A stretch of 64,000 bases of DNA from Acidobacteriota bacterium (GTDB lineage Bacteria > Acidobacteriota > Vicinamibacteria > Vicinamibacterales > SCN-69-37), in NCBI GenBank assembly GCA_003242705.1, contig QGVF01000001.1, positions 47,520-111,519 of the forward strand, read 5' to 3'. The notes under the pieces are model-generated. The model was not told the DNA's origin and searched no databases. It saw only the letters and a list, made by a program, of their open reading frames with translations. The translations under genes and the position numbers were made by a program. The stretch's first letter is position 1. Every line of letters begins with the position of its first letter. Below are positions 1 through 9,697 of the stretch, one piece after another.

Positions 1-81
1 CTGAGCCTGGACAGCAGCGGGAACCGCCATGGCGAGCGCCAGCACCAGCAGAGCGAGCCGCGAAACCCGGATGGCAGCCAT
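1..81 (-). CDS. N-terminal fragment of an exported protein (runs off left edge)
   Basis: Reading leftward from an ATG at 81, 27 codons stay open to the window edge. They encode a textbook Sec signal peptide: a short basic start (MAAIRVSR), a long hydrophobic core rich in Leu, Ala and Val, and a likely signal peptidase I site at VQA|Q near residue 26. The mature protein lies outside the window, so its function cannot be called. It is downstream of and co-directional with the small gene at 97-291 (15 bp gap), so the two may be co-transcribed. Confidence 0.6.
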   Translation of the reverse strand, partial: MAAIRVSRLALLVLALAMAVPAAVQAQ

Positions 82-96
82 GGCGGTTCCCCGGTC

Positions 97-291
97 TCAG
101 TCTTCGTCCGTCGACCGGCGGTCCGCCGGCGACGCCTCGAGACGCTCCGGCTCGACCCCTGATGTCCAGGACGGCGAGTCGCTTGCCGGGAACGTATCGT
201 CGAGCGTGTCGTCCATCTCGAGCTCGTCGAGCACGTCGGTCAGGTCACGAGGCTTGCCCGCAGGCCGGTTCGACTGCGATCGCTTGGACAT
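97..291 (-). CDS. small acidic FPASD-motif protein, unknown function
   Basis: A 64-residue soluble protein with no membrane segment. The centre carries DDTFPASDSPSWT (about residues 32-44), close to the DxxFPASDPPS motif of many short uncharacterised bacterial proteins; a run of acidic residues precedes it. The start is well supported: AGGAGGT at 299-305 lies 7 nt before the ATG. It is transcribed away from the AMP nucleosidase gene. The function is not known; the acidic, low-complexity composition suggests a short, perhaps partly disordered protein (inference). Confidence 0.75.
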   Translation of the reverse strand: MSKRSQSNRPAGKPRDLTDVLDELEMDDTLDDTFPASDSPSWTSGVEPERLEASPADRRSTDED

Positions 292-380
292 ATCGGGGAC
301 CTCCTGCCGCGCAGACTGCCACGACTGCGCCCGGGATGCAACCGGGGCGCCCGGCCCGGAAACAGGCTAGATTGAACAGG
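292..380. other. divergent intergenic region
   Basis: This 89 bp region separates two divergent genes. It holds the AGGAGGT ribosome site of the leftward small gene and the -10-like TAGATT of the rightward AMP nucleosidase. No other structure is seen. Confidence 0.6.
368..373 (+). promoter_or_regulatory. -10-like TAGATT, leaderless AMP nucleosidase start
   Basis: TAGATT ends 7 nt before the ATG at 381, so transcription would start at or next to the A of the start codon. No Shine-Dalgarno sequence is positioned for this ATG. The same arrangement recurs in the window, which supports start 381 over longer forms. Confidence 0.45.
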
Positions 381-1160
381 ATGCAGACGAAGGAGGAGAT
401 TGTCAGCAACTGGCTGCCCCGGTATCTCGGCACGCCGATCGACGGCGTCGAGCCGTACGTCCTGCTGACGAACTTCCGCCGGTACCTCGAAATCTTCTCG
501 GCACTGACCGGCGCGGAGATCCGCGGGCTCGAGCGCCCCATGCCGAACGCCACGGCCGGCGGCGTCACCATGATCGACTTCGGGATGGGCAGCCCGAACG
601 CCGCCACCGTGATGGATCTGCTCAGCGCTGTCAGGCCGAAGGCGGTGCTGCTGCTCGGCAAGTGCGGCGGCCTCAAGCGCAAGAACCAGGTCGGCGACCT
701 CGTGCTGCCGATTGCGGCAATCCGCGGCGAGGGAACGTCGAACGACTACCTGCTGCCCGAAGTCCCGGCGCTGCCGGCCTTCAGCCTGCAGCGCGCCGTC
801 TCGACGGTCATCCGCGATCTGGACTTCGACTACTGGACCGGCACGGTCTATTCGACGAACCGCCGCGTCTGGGAGCACGACGAGGCCTTCAAGGAGTACC
901 TGCGCCGCACGCGCTGCATGGCCATCGACATGGAAACGGCCACGATCTTCGCGGCCGGTTTCGCCAACCGCATCCCGTCGGGCTCGCTGCTGCTCGTGAG
1001 TGATCAGCCGATGGTCCCGGAGGGCGTGAAGACCGAGGCGTCCGATCAGTTCGTCACCGAGCGGTTCGTCGAGCGCCAGGTCACGATCGGTATCGAGGCG
1101 CTGCGACTGATCCGTCGTCAGGGCCGCAGTGTGCGGCATCTGCGATTCGAGGATGACTGA
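381..1160 (+). CDS. amn: AMP nucleosidase (short form)
   Basis: Hydrolyses AMP to adenine and ribose 5-phosphate in the cytosol, for purine turnover. The 259-residue protein matches the short AMP nucleosidases of Bacteroidetes-type bacteria, which lack the N-terminal regulatory domain of E. coli Amn. Recognisable family blocks are NWLPRYLGTP near the N terminus, DFGMGSPNAATVMDLL, LLGKCGGLKRKNQVGDL, RGEGTSNDY, DYWTGTVYSTNRRVWEHDE, and AIDMETATIF, whose Glu corresponds to the ribose-binding Glu of the phosphorylase superfamily. The start is set at 381 because family similarity begins at MQTKEEIV; an upstream in-frame TTG at 372 is less likely. The stop overlaps the next start (ATGACTGA), indicating coupling to the cysteine-cluster gene. 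Confidence 0.93.
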   Translation: MQTKEEIVSNWLPRYLGTPIDGVEPYVLLTNFRRYLEIFSALTGAEIRGLERPMPNATAGGVTMIDFGMGSPNAATVMDLLSAVRPKAVLLLGKCGGLKRKNQVGDLVLPIAAIRGEGTSNDYLLPEVPALPAFSLQRAVSTVIRDLDFDYWTGTVYSTNRRVWEHDEAFKEYLRRTRCMAIDMETATIFAAGFANRIPSGSLLLVSDQPMVPEGVKTEASDQFVTERFVERQVTIGIEALRLIRRQGRSVRHLRFEDD

Positions 1161-2277
1161 CGCGCCCGGCGGCCCGACAGACCTCGTCTGCACGCTCTCG
1201 TTCTTCTCCGGGTACGCGTGCCGGGAACGCGGCGCCTGCTGCACAGCCGGCTGGCCGATTCCCATCGAGCGCGAACCGCTCGCGCGCGTCCGCCGGGCGC
1301 TGACCGACGGTCTCCTCCACCCCGCTTCGCGGACCTCCGACCTCTTCGTCGTGAGTCCCGACGCGCCGGACGACGCACCGGCGCTCGTCGCGTGCACGTC
1401 GACGGGCTGCGTCTTTCACCGCGCCGATGCCGCTCGAGCACGCTGCGAGCTCCAAAGGACGCTCGGCGTCGCGGCCCTGCCCCACGCCTGCCGCCAGTTC
1501 CCTCGCGTCGTCGTCGCTGCGCCGAACCGCCTGTCCGTCACGCTGTCGGCCTTCTGTCCCACGGTCACAGAACTGCTGCACGACGACGTTGAGCCGGCAA
1601 TCGTCGCGCGATCGCGGGCCGAGGGCGAGGTTCTGACTGGTCTCGACACGACCGGCGGCCTGCCGCCGGCCCTGCGGCCCGACATGCTCATGAGCTGGGA
1701 AGCGTGGTGGCGATGGGAAGCAGCAGCGATCAGGGTGATCCGCGACGCCGGGACTTCCGCCGAGGCGATCGCCCGCCTGTCAATCGCCGTCGAGCGCGTT
1801 CGCGGCTGGCATCCCGCCGACGGCAATCTGGAAGAGCGAATCGACACGGCGTTCGCGCCGCTCACGAGCTGCCTGCCCCCGACAGGCGACGCGCCGCCGA
1901 CGCTCCCCGACATCGACACCGTCGTCGACGGTCTCGTCGGCTGCGTGCCGGGTCCGTTCCAGCAGACCGCGCACGAAGCACTGATGCGCCGGGGTCGGCC
2001 CGTCCGAGACGACGTGCGCCGTCGCCTGCTCGCCGCACACGCCTTTGCGAACTGGACGGCCCACCTCGGTGAAGGCCTGCGCACCTGGCTGCGCTCGATC
2101 GCGAGCGTGCACGTGCTGCTCGAAGGGGGCATCGCGCCGCGCGATGTCGATCTCGTGCTTCGGCACCTGGCCGATCCGGCCGCCCTGGCGCGCCGCTGGC
2201 GTGGCGTCGAAGCACCTCCGCCAGCTCTACGACAAAGGGCCCGACGCGCCGTGAAGGCGCCGTCGGACCCTGAATGA
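1153..2277 (+). CDS. YkgJ-like cysteine-cluster protein (putative metal-binding)
   Basis: This 374-residue protein begins with the pattern of the YkgJ / Fe- or Zn-chelating family: FFSGYACRERGACCTAGW near residues 17-34, later Cys-bearing segments around STGCVFHRAD and RARCELQR, and HACRQFPR near residue 110. Family members are thought to bind an Fe-S cluster or metal through these cysteines; the substrate is unknown. Start 1153 overlaps the stop of the AMP nucleosidase gene. The C terminus is odd: the last about 25 codons are Arg/Pro/Ala-rich, while another frame reads HLRQLYDKGPDAP and stops at 2254, so a late frameshift is possible. Confidence 0.7.
   Translation: MTDAPGGPTDLVCTLSFFSGYACRERGACCTAGWPIPIEREPLARVRRALTDGLLHPASRTSDLFVVSPDAPDDAPALVACTSTGCVFHRADAARARCELQRTLGVAALPHACRQFPRVVVAAPNRLSVTLSAFCPTVTELLHDDVEPAIVARSRAEGEVLTGLDTTGGLPPALRPDMLMSWEAWWRWEAAAIRVIRDAGTSAEAIARLSIAVERVRGWHPADGNLEERIDTAFAPLTSCLPPTGDAPPTLPDIDTVVDGLVGCVPGPFQQTAHEALMRRGRPVRDDVRRRLLAAHAFANWTAHLGEGLRTWLRSIASVHVLLEGGIAPRDVDLVLRHLADPAALARRWRGVEAPPPALRQRARRAVKAPSDPE
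2237..2270. terminator. strong hairpin at the convergent gene end
   Basis: Left arm 2237-2250 (GGGCCCGACGCGCC) and right arm 2256-2270 pair over about 13 positions with one mismatch or wobble and one bulge, around the loop GTGAA. The hairpin lies at the end of the cysteine-cluster gene and just beyond the converging phosphofructokinase gene, so it could end transcription both ways. There is no T-tract. Confidence 0.45.
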
Positions 2278-2294
2278 CGACCGTCGCGGACGCG

Positions 2295-3548
2295 CTACTC
2301 GTGCGCGACGACCTTCTCGAACTGCTTCCGGAACTCCTCGGGCGACAGGTTCGTCACGCTGGCAAGCCGCTCGACCTGCTTCGGATCGGCGAAGTCCGAC
2401 TTGCGCAGGCGGACCATGTAGTCGCGCGCGATCTGGAACGACCGGAGCGACGGATCGACACGGCGCACGCGCGTCCGACCCGTCTGCGGATCGAGCATGG
2501 TCGCGAACGGGATCGGGACGAACCGGCCGTCCTGCACCGACACCATCGCCGCGTTGCCGCCCTCGGCCAGGTAGGTCGCCGCCGAGTAGCCGAGCTCGCG
2601 CGTGTATTCCTGGTCGAACGGAATCGGCGCACAGCAGCGAAGCTCATAGCCGATGTTCTTGTCGGCAATCGTGAGCCTGATGCCGAGTTCCTTCAGACGC
2701 GCCGACACGTGGCGCTTCAGGATGCCGCCGAGGTCGAGCTCGGCGAGCCGGATGTGTCCGTGCGCGTCACGCTCGACGTCCGACAGTTCCTCGAGGTCGG
2801 CCGGGTTCAGGTCGAGTGCCAGCCCCTCGGCAATGACCGCCACGCCGTCCTCGCGCCCCGACGCGAGCCGCTTGATGATGGCCCCGGCGAGCGTATCGAC
2901 AACGGTCGCAAGCGGGATGTTCGGTCCGAACTCCTCGGGGATGACCGTGATGGTGGCGGCAGCCGACTTGCCGATGCCGAGCGCCAGATGCCCCGCCGTG
3001 CGGCCCATGGCCACGACGAAGTACCAGCGGCCCGTCGTCTTCGCGTCGACCATCAGCGTCTTGACGATATCGGCACCGACGTGACGCGCCGTCTGGTAGC
3101 CGAACGTCGGCACGTGCGGCGGCAGATCGAGGTCGTTGTCGATCGTCTTCGGCACGTGCACGACGCGGATGCGCCCGGCGGCCTGCTTCTCAATGCTCAT
3201 CGCCGAGAAGGCGGTGTCGTCGCCGCCGATCGTGATCAGCTGGGTCACGCCCAGCTTCAGCAGCGACTGAACGACGTTCTCCAGCAGTTCCGGGCTCTTC
3301 GTGGGATTGGCGCGGGCGGTGCCGATCACCGACCCGCCTTCGAAGTGGATGCGGCTCACCGACTCGATCGTGAGCGGGACGGTGTGGTCCGTTCTGCCCT
3401 GCATCAGCCAGGTGAAGCCCTGCTGGATGCCGATGACATCGACGCCGTCGAGCCGGGCGCGAATCGTCGCCGCGCTGATGACGCCGTTGATGCCGGGGGC
3501 CGGCCCGCCGCCGACCACGATTGCGAGTCTCTTCTGCTGCTCCGCCAC
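2295..3548 (-). CDS. 6-phosphofructokinase, PPi-dependent type
   Basis: Phosphorylates fructose 6-phosphate in glycolysis; the phosphoryl donor is predicted to be pyrophosphate. The 417-residue protein has GGGPAPGINGV (13-23), GGDDT (108-112) and PKTIDND (133-139). In this family a GGDD motif and Lys in PKTID mark PPi-dependent enzymes, while ATP enzymes have GGDGS and PGTID. Other family blocks are VVAMGRTAGHLALGIG and the 6-phosphate-binding region near RELGYSAATYLAEGG. The start is GTG at 3548, preceded by AGGAGG at about 10 nt. A PPi enzyme would make this step reversible; this is inference from motifs only. Confidence 0.88.
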   Translation of the reverse strand: MAEQQKRLAIVVGGGPAPGINGVISAATIRARLDGVDVIGIQQGFTWLMQGRTDHTVPLTIESVSRIHFEGGSVIGTARANPTKSPELLENVVQSLLKLGVTQLITIGGDDTAFSAMSIEKQAAGRIRVVHVPKTIDNDLDLPPHVPTFGYQTARHVGADIVKTLMVDAKTTGRWYFVVAMGRTAGHLALGIGKSAAATITVIPEEFGPNIPLATVVDTLAGAIIKRLASGREDGVAVIAEGLALDLNPADLEELSDVERDAHGHIRLAELDLGGILKRHVSARLKELGIRLTIADKNIGYELRCCAPIPFDQEYTRELGYSAATYLAEGGNAAMVSVQDGRFVPIPFATMLDPQTGRTRVRRVDPSLRSFQIARDYMVRLRKSDFADPKQVERLASVTNLSPEEFRKQFEKVVAHE

Positions 3549-3587
3549 GGGGTTCGTGCCTCCTGGCCGGCGGACTGGCCCCCGGTA

Positions 3588-5243
<1,656 letters not shown>

Positions 5244-5249
5244 GGCCGC

Positions 5250-5255
5250 ATCTTA
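5250..5255 (-). promoter_or_regulatory. -10-like TAAGAT, leaderless P5C dehydrogenase start
   Basis: Read on the minus strand, TAAGAT is separated by exactly 6 nt from the ATG at 5243, and no ribosome site is present. It is one of the repeated TANNNT-N6-start arrangements in this window. Confidence 0.5.
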
Positions 5256-5418
5256 GTCGCTTCGCGCCCGGACGACGCGCCGTTCACACGTACCGGGAAC
5301 GATCAGCCGCACCAGCACGCTGCAGCGCGGACCGTCGGCCGACCCGGCGCCGCTCCGTCGCGTCCAATGGTTCGGATCGCGGGAACCCTCCGCCGGGTGC
5401 CGTCGTAACCCCTCGGGG

Positions 5419-5424
5419 TATGAT
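5419..5424 (+). promoter_or_regulatory. -10-like TATGAT with leader for the STAS gene
   Basis: TATGAT lies 15 nt before the GTG start at 5440, and a purine-rich AGAGAGAGG at 5427-5435 serves as ribosome site, so this gene has a short leader. The rest of the 196 bp gap (5244-5439) between divergent genes shows no further feature. Confidence 0.4.
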
Positions 5425-5439
5425 CCAGAGAGAGGTTTC

Positions 5440-5790
5440 GTGAAGATTCAGGAGCGTGTTTCAAACGATCTAGGCATACTTCGATTGACCGGCCGGCTCA
5501 CCATCAACGACGAGCCCGGCCTGCTCAAGGACGCTGTCGCGGGGCTCGTCCGGCGCGGTGTCCGCCACGTCATCATCGACCTCAGTGAGGTCCGGTTCAT
5601 CGACAGCACGCGCCTCGGCGAACTGATCGCCGCGCACGTCACGCTCAGCCGCGAAGGGGGCCGGCTCATCCTGGCCGGTACGCCGCCGCGGATCCTCGAG
5701 CTGCTGCGGCTGTCGAGTCTGGCCGACGTGTTCGAGCGCTTCGACACGGTCGAGGCGGCGACGGCGGCCCTGTCGTCCACCGCGGCCTGA
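5440..5790 (+). CDS. STAS-domain anti-sigma factor antagonist-like protein
   Basis: A single 116-residue STAS domain like SpoIIAA/RsbV. Such proteins switch on sigma-factor or kinase pathways by binding an anti-sigma factor when unphosphorylated. The regulatory Ser is S56 in FIDSTRLGEL, preceded by the usual strand VIIDLSEVRFIDS, and the C-terminal helix LLRLSSLADVFERFDTVEAA is intact. The start is GTG after an AGAGAGAGG ribosome site. No anti-sigma kinase or sigma factor lies beside it, so the partner must be encoded elsewhere. Confidence 0.88.
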   Translation: MKIQERVSNDLGILRLTGRLTINDEPGLLKDAVAGLVRRGVRHVIIDLSEVRFIDSTRLGELIAAHVTLSREGGRLILAGTPPRILELLRLSSLADVFERFDTVEAATAALSSTAA

Positions 5791-5837
5791 CCCGACGGCG
5801 GGCCGCGTCGTGGACCCGTCTTCCGGGAGGTGCTTCC

Positions 5838-6674
5838 ATGGCGTTCGATGATCTGCCGCTCGATCGGCCCGGTTCGTCCGAACCACCGCCGCCGTTCGAA
5901 TCACCGGAGCCGGAGCGCTCCTCCCCGGTCCGCTTCATCGTCATCGGACTCGTCGCCGTCGTGGCGGTCGGGCTGCTGGTGTTCGGGTGGCTGAACCGCT
6001 CGCGGCCCGCTGCGCCGGAATCGGTCGAGACCCCGCCGGTCGAGACCGCCGCCCCGCCGCGTCCGGAAGCCGAACCGCTGACGCTGCCACCGCTGGCCGA
6101 CAGCGACACGTTCGTGCGCGATCTGGTCAGCGCGCTGTCGAACCACCCGACGATCGCGCGGCTGCTCGCGCGCCCGGCCATCGTCCGTTCGATGACCATC
6201 GGCGTCGTCCAGATTGCCGATGGCCGCACGCCGACCGAGTGGCTCCAGCCGCTCCGGCCCGCCACGCGGGCCGATATCACGGGTGACGAGCGCGGGACGA
6301 TCACCCCCGAGACGCATGCGCGGTGGAACCAGGTGGCCGACGCGATCAGCTCGATCCCGCCGCGCGACGCCGCGCAGCTGTACGTCAATCTGAAGCCGCT
6401 CATCGAACAGGCCTACGAGGAAATCGGGCGGCCCGACGACGACTTCGACCGGACGATCCTGCGGGCGGCCCAGGTGCTGCGCTCGACGCCGGAGCCATCG
6501 TCGCCGCCGGTCGTCGTGCGGCGGAAGGGGTATTTCGAGTACGAAGACCCGTCGCTGCAGGCACTGCGACCCGTGCAGAAGCAGCTGCTGCTGCTCGGGC
6601 CCGAAAACCGCCGGCGGCTGATGGCCTGGATCGACGCTTTCCTGCGCGAGCTCGGCCTCGAGCCCGCAGCCTGA
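5838..6674 (+). CDS. DUF3014 membrane-anchored protein
   Basis: A 278-residue protein with a Pro-rich N-terminal tail, one transmembrane helix (about residues 32-50), a Pro/Ala-rich linker, and a periplasmic domain matching DUF3014. Diagnostic blocks are DTFVRDLVSALSNHP, YVNLKPLIEQAYEEIG, DFDRTILRAAQVL, YEYEDPSLQAL-like sequence and QKQLLLLGPENRRRL. The function of the family is not known. It lies 47 bp after the STAS gene on the same strand, with GGGAGG upstream of the ATG, so the two may be co-expressed. It converges with the DUF3810 gene. Confidence 0.85.
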   Translation: MAFDDLPLDRPGSSEPPPPFESPEPERSSPVRFIVIGLVAVVAVGLLVFGWLNRSRPAAPESVETPPVETAAPPRPEAEPLTLPPLADSDTFVRDLVSALSNHPTIARLLARPAIVRSMTIGVVQIADGRTPTEWLQPLRPATRADITGDERGTITPETHARWNQVADAISSIPPRDAAQLYVNLKPLIEQAYEEIGRPDDDFDRTILRAAQVLRSTPEPSSPPVVVRRKGYFEYEDPSLQALRPVQKQLLLLGPENRRRLMAWIDAFLRELGLEPAA

Positions 6675-6708
6675 AGGGCCCGTCCAGCGGAAGCACGCCG
6701 GGCGCGGC

Positions 6709-7791
6709 TCATCGTGCCGCGGGCCGGTGGCGCTCCATCGCGGACCTGAGCGTCGGCGACAGAATCAGCGACAACGCACGACCGTAGCTGGCCGTACCAT
6801 CTTCGACGCGGTTGGCGCGCAGGTATTCGTCGTACACGCGGAAGGCCGCCCGCTGCACGCGCGGATCCTGCTGCGCGTGGACGCGTGCGGCAATCGCCGC
6901 CAGATCCTCGCGCACGCCCTCGTCGAGTGCTGCGAAGGCCCGCTGACGCACCTCGCCGTGCAGCGCCGCACCGGCTTCCATGATCAGGTAGAGGTTCGCG
7001 CTGTAGGCGGCCGCCGGTCCGGCGTACATGCAGGCCAGCCAGCCGACTGCGCTCGCTTCGGCCTCGTCCGCGTGCCCCGCCAGGTGCGCCCACTCGTGCG
7101 CGAGCACGAACCCGTGCTCGACCGGCACGAGGTCCGGGTGCACGAGTGTTTCGAGGCCGAAGGGATTCAGCATGCCGGTCACGCCGGCACGCGCGAAGAA
7201 GGGCGACAGCAGGCGCGGCGCGCGCGGGCGCCCCGGCGCGAACACCTGGGGACGCCCGACATGACGCAGTGCCTGCCGCATGGGACCGGCCAGGTCGTCG
7301 GCCAGCGCTGCGTACGTCAGGTCCTCGTCGCGCACTGCCGGCCGCAGCGAGGCGGCTGCCCGATTCGCCTCCTCGATCACCTCCACCAGAATCGCCGTCG
7401 ATGCCGGCGGCGGAGGCTCGAGCGTCCCGGCCAGCGGCTCGCGCCGATAGTTCAGTCCCCAGCTCAGCAGAAAGACGATGACGACAATCGCCGCGGCGCG
7501 GACCAGGCGTCGCGCGCCTTCGCCGATCGCCCCGAGCGCACCGTGCCGCCGCCAGACGCGTCTCAGCATCAGGAGCCGGACGAGTCCGGCCAGAACGAGC
7601 GCCGCCAGCACGAGGTCGATAACGGCCACGGGCGACCGGTTCGTCAGCGTCGTGACGACGGCCTGCAGCCATGGATAGAAGCCGCGCGCATAGAAGCGTT
7701 CGACCCAGGCCTCGGGTACCGGCACCGCCGCAAGCAGACCGGCCGCGATGGCCAGCACCAGCCACCCGCGGACCCGACGCCGACGTCTCAT
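6709..7791 (-). CDS. DUF3810-type integral membrane zinc metallopeptidase
   Basis: A 360-residue protein with about three N-terminal transmembrane helices (about 10-27, 55-76, 98-113), then a soluble domain with AHEWAHLAGH, giving HEWAH at 232-236 and acidic residues about ten positions on (ADEAEA), as in zinc metallopeptidases. This is the DUF3810 pattern. Start 7791 is chosen because the ATG overlaps the stop of the NDH-2 gene by 4 bp (ATGA) and the transmembrane region begins at once; the longer open frame upstream is a shadow of NDH-2. The substrate is unknown. Confidence 0.8.
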   Translation of the reverse strand: MRRRRRVRGWLVLAIAAGLLAAVPVPEAWVERFYARGFYPWLQAVVTTLTNRSPVAVIDLVLAALVLAGLVRLLMLRRVWRRHGALGAIGEGARRLVRAAAIVVIVFLLSWGLNYRREPLAGTLEPPPPASTAILVEVIEEANRAAASLRPAVRDEDLTYAALADDLAGPMRQALRHVGRPQVFAPGRPRAPRLLSPFFARAGVTGMLNPFGLETLVHPDLVPVEHGFVLAHEWAHLAGHADEAEASAVGWLACMYAGPAAAYSANLYLIMEAGAALHGEVRQRAFAALDEGVREDLAAIAARVHAQQDPRVQRAAFRVYDEYLRANRVEDGTASYGRALSLILSPTLRSAMERHRPAAR

Positions 7792-9059
7792 GACAGTTCG
7801 CGGTCGTCGTCGTAGGTGATGAGGCGAACCGAGCGCTGGTACGTCAGGTACGAGAACGCCCACTGCACGAGGACCGACAGCCGGTTCCGGAAGCCGACCA
7901 GGTTCATCACGTGTACGAAGAGCCAGACGAGCCAGGCGAAGAACCCCTTCGATTCCCAGCCCCGCAGGTCGGCAATGGCCGAGTTGCGCCCGATGGTCGC
8001 CAGGTTGCCGAGGTCGCGATAGACGAACGGACGCGTCGGCTCGCCTCTCATGCGGCGCAGCAGGTTGTCGGCCGCATGCCGCGCCTGCTGGATGGCCACC
8101 TGTGCGACGCCGGGCAGCCACTTGCCGTCGGGCCCCTTGAGCGCCGCCAGATCACCGATCACGAAGATCTCGGGATGCCCGGGGACGCTCAGGTCGTCGT
8201 TGACGAGCACGCGCCCCGCACGATCGAGCGGCACGCCGAGGCTCCGACCGAGCGGCGAGGCCGAGACCCCGGCGGCCCACAGGATCGTCCCCGCCTCGAT
8301 GGTCTCGCCCCGCAGGTGCACCTTCCCGTCGGAGATGCCGGTGACGACGCTGTTGGTCCACACGTTGACGCCGAGCCGCTCGAGCTTGCGGCGGGCGAAC
8401 GTCGACAGCTCTTCGGGATACGTGCCCAGAATCGTCGGCCCGCCCTCAATCAGGATGACGCGCGCCGTCTCGGGGTCGATTTCGCGGAAGTCGTTCGCCA
8501 GCGTGTGCCGGGAAATCTCGGCCAGCGCACCGGCCAGCTCCACGCCGGTCGGGCCGCCGCCGACCACGACGAAGGTAAGCAGGCGACGCTGCTCCGCCGG
8601 GTCGGTGGCACGCTCGGCCAGCTCGAAGGCCAGCAGCACGCGCCGGCGGATGTCGAGCGCGTCCTCCAGGGTCTTGAGCCCCGGAGCCCAGCGCTGCCAC
8701 TCGTCGTGGCCGAAGTACGCGTGCGTCGCGCCGGCCGACACGATGAGGTAGTCGAAATCGACCGTCGCCCCGTCGGCGAGCGTGAGCCGCTTCGCGTGCG
8801 GATCGATTGACGTCACCTCGCCGAGCCATACCTGCGTGTTCTCCTGGTGGCGGAGGATCCAGCGGATGGGAGCGGCAATGTCGCCGGGCGAAAGGGCCGC
8901 CGTCGCGACCTGGTAGAGCAGTGGCTGGAAGACGTGATGATTGCGCCGGTCGATCAGGAGCACGTCGACCGGCGCCTTCCGGAGCGCCTTGGCGGCTTTG
9001 AGTCCCCCGAATCCACCGCCGATGATGACGACCCGGGGGCGCGGTGTGGCGTCGGGCAC
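7788..9059 (-). CDS. ndh: type II NADH dehydrogenase (NDH-2)
   Basis: A non-proton-pumping NADH:quinone oxidoreductase, peripheral on the inner membrane. The 423-residue flavoprotein has the FAD Rossmann motif VVIIGGGFGGLKAAKAL (about 10-26), the NADH Rossmann motif FVVVGGGPTGVELAGALAE (about 164-182) and the second FAD motif EIFVIGDLAAL (about 296-306). The C terminus (SKGFFAWLVWLFVHVMNLVGFRNR) forms the hydrophobic membrane-binding helices typical of NDH-2. It lies between the Yip1-like gene (5 bp upstream) and the DUF3810 gene (4 bp overlap), a three-gene leftward operon. Confidence 0.92.
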   Translation of the reverse strand: MPDATPRPRVVIIGGGFGGLKAAKALRKAPVDVLLIDRRNHHVFQPLLYQVATAALSPGDIAAPIRWILRHQENTQVWLGEVTSIDPHAKRLTLADGATVDFDYLIVSAGATHAYFGHDEWQRWAPGLKTLEDALDIRRRVLLAFELAERATDPAEQRRLLTFVVVGGGPTGVELAGALAEISRHTLANDFREIDPETARVILIEGGPTILGTYPEELSTFARRKLERLGVNVWTNSVVTGISDGKVHLRGETIEAGTILWAAGVSASPLGRSLGVPLDRAGRVLVNDDLSVPGHPEIFVIGDLAALKGPDGKWLPGVAQVAIQQARHAADNLLRRMRGEPTRPFVYRDLGNLATIGRNSAIADLRGWESKGFFAWLVWLFVHVMNLVGFRNRLSVLVQWAFSYLTYQRSVRLITYDDDRELS

Positions 9060-9064
9060 GGCCG

Positions 9065-9619
9065 TCAGAGCATCCCGCCCATCATGCCGGCGCCGAGTCC
9101 GAACAGGCCGAACATCATGCCGAAGATGACGGTCACCACGACCATGACGATCCAGGCCACCAGCACGACGATTACGGCCCGCAGCGTGTCCTCGTAGTCG
9201 AGCGCCTGGCGAACCGCGATGACCATGGCGACCAGCATCCAGATCCAGACGACGAGACGGACGAGCCAGCCGAGAATCGGAATGAACGCGAGGACGTTGA
9301 ACAGCCCGGGCGCCTGCGCGAAGCCGAGCGTCCGCAGCATCTGTCCGTAGTCGGCCTGCGTATTCCGTCCCGGGAAGAGCCTGGTCCCGACCAGCAGCAG
9401 GATGCCCGAGGCGATGAGCCAGCCAACCAGCTGCGAGACGACACCGCCGACGAATCCCGTAATGCCGATCCAGCGGATCGACGCGATCGCCGATGCCACG
9501 CCGACGAGCGCGACCACCATGGCCGCCTGCGACGTGGCCGTCGCATCGTGCTCGACTTCCTCGAATGTCGACACCTGCAATCGCATCGCACCCACGATCC
9601 GGTCCTGAAGGCTCGCCAT
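9065..9619 (-). CDS. Yip1-family integral membrane protein
   Basis: A 184-residue protein with about five transmembrane helices, matching the Yip1 / DUF1282-like membrane domain (SRLASGILLLVGTRLF-like middle segment, GLFNVLAFIPILGWLVRLVVWIW). The N terminus is a short cytosolic helix. The C terminus is Gly/Met-rich. Start 9619 follows a strong GGAGGAG ribosome site. It heads the operon with NDH-2 and the DUF3810 peptidase. The bacterial family has no agreed function; the operon suggests a link to membrane or respiratory homeostasis (inference). Confidence 0.78.
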   Translation of the reverse strand: MASLQDRIVGAMRLQVSTFEEVEHDATATSQAAMVVALVGVASAIASIRWIGITGFVGGVVSQLVGWLIASGILLLVGTRLFPGRNTQADYGQMLRTLGFAQAPGLFNVLAFIPILGWLVRLVVWIWMLVAMVIAVRQALDYEDTLRAVIVVLVAWIVMVVVTVIFGMMFGLFGLGAGMMGGML

Positions 9620-9649
9620 ATCTCCTCCCCCGGCACTGCCGGTCGGCCC

Positions 9650-9655
9650 ATTGTA
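9650..9655 (-). promoter_or_regulatory. -10-like TACAAT for the Yip1-ndh-DUF3810 operon
   Basis: On the minus strand TACAAT lies 30 nt before the ATG at 9619 and the GGAGGAG site lies between them, so this would give a short leadered transcript. Confidence 0.35.
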
Positions 9656-9697
9656 CGCCTCGGACGAGGTCCGCCGGATGGTGGAGCGCCGCCGCGA

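Noticed and set aside
5244-5439. Possible riboswitch or small RNA between P5C dehydrogenase and the STAS gene
   Set aside because: No conserved riboswitch core or stable stem-loop series was recognised; only a -10-like element and a ribosome site are visible.
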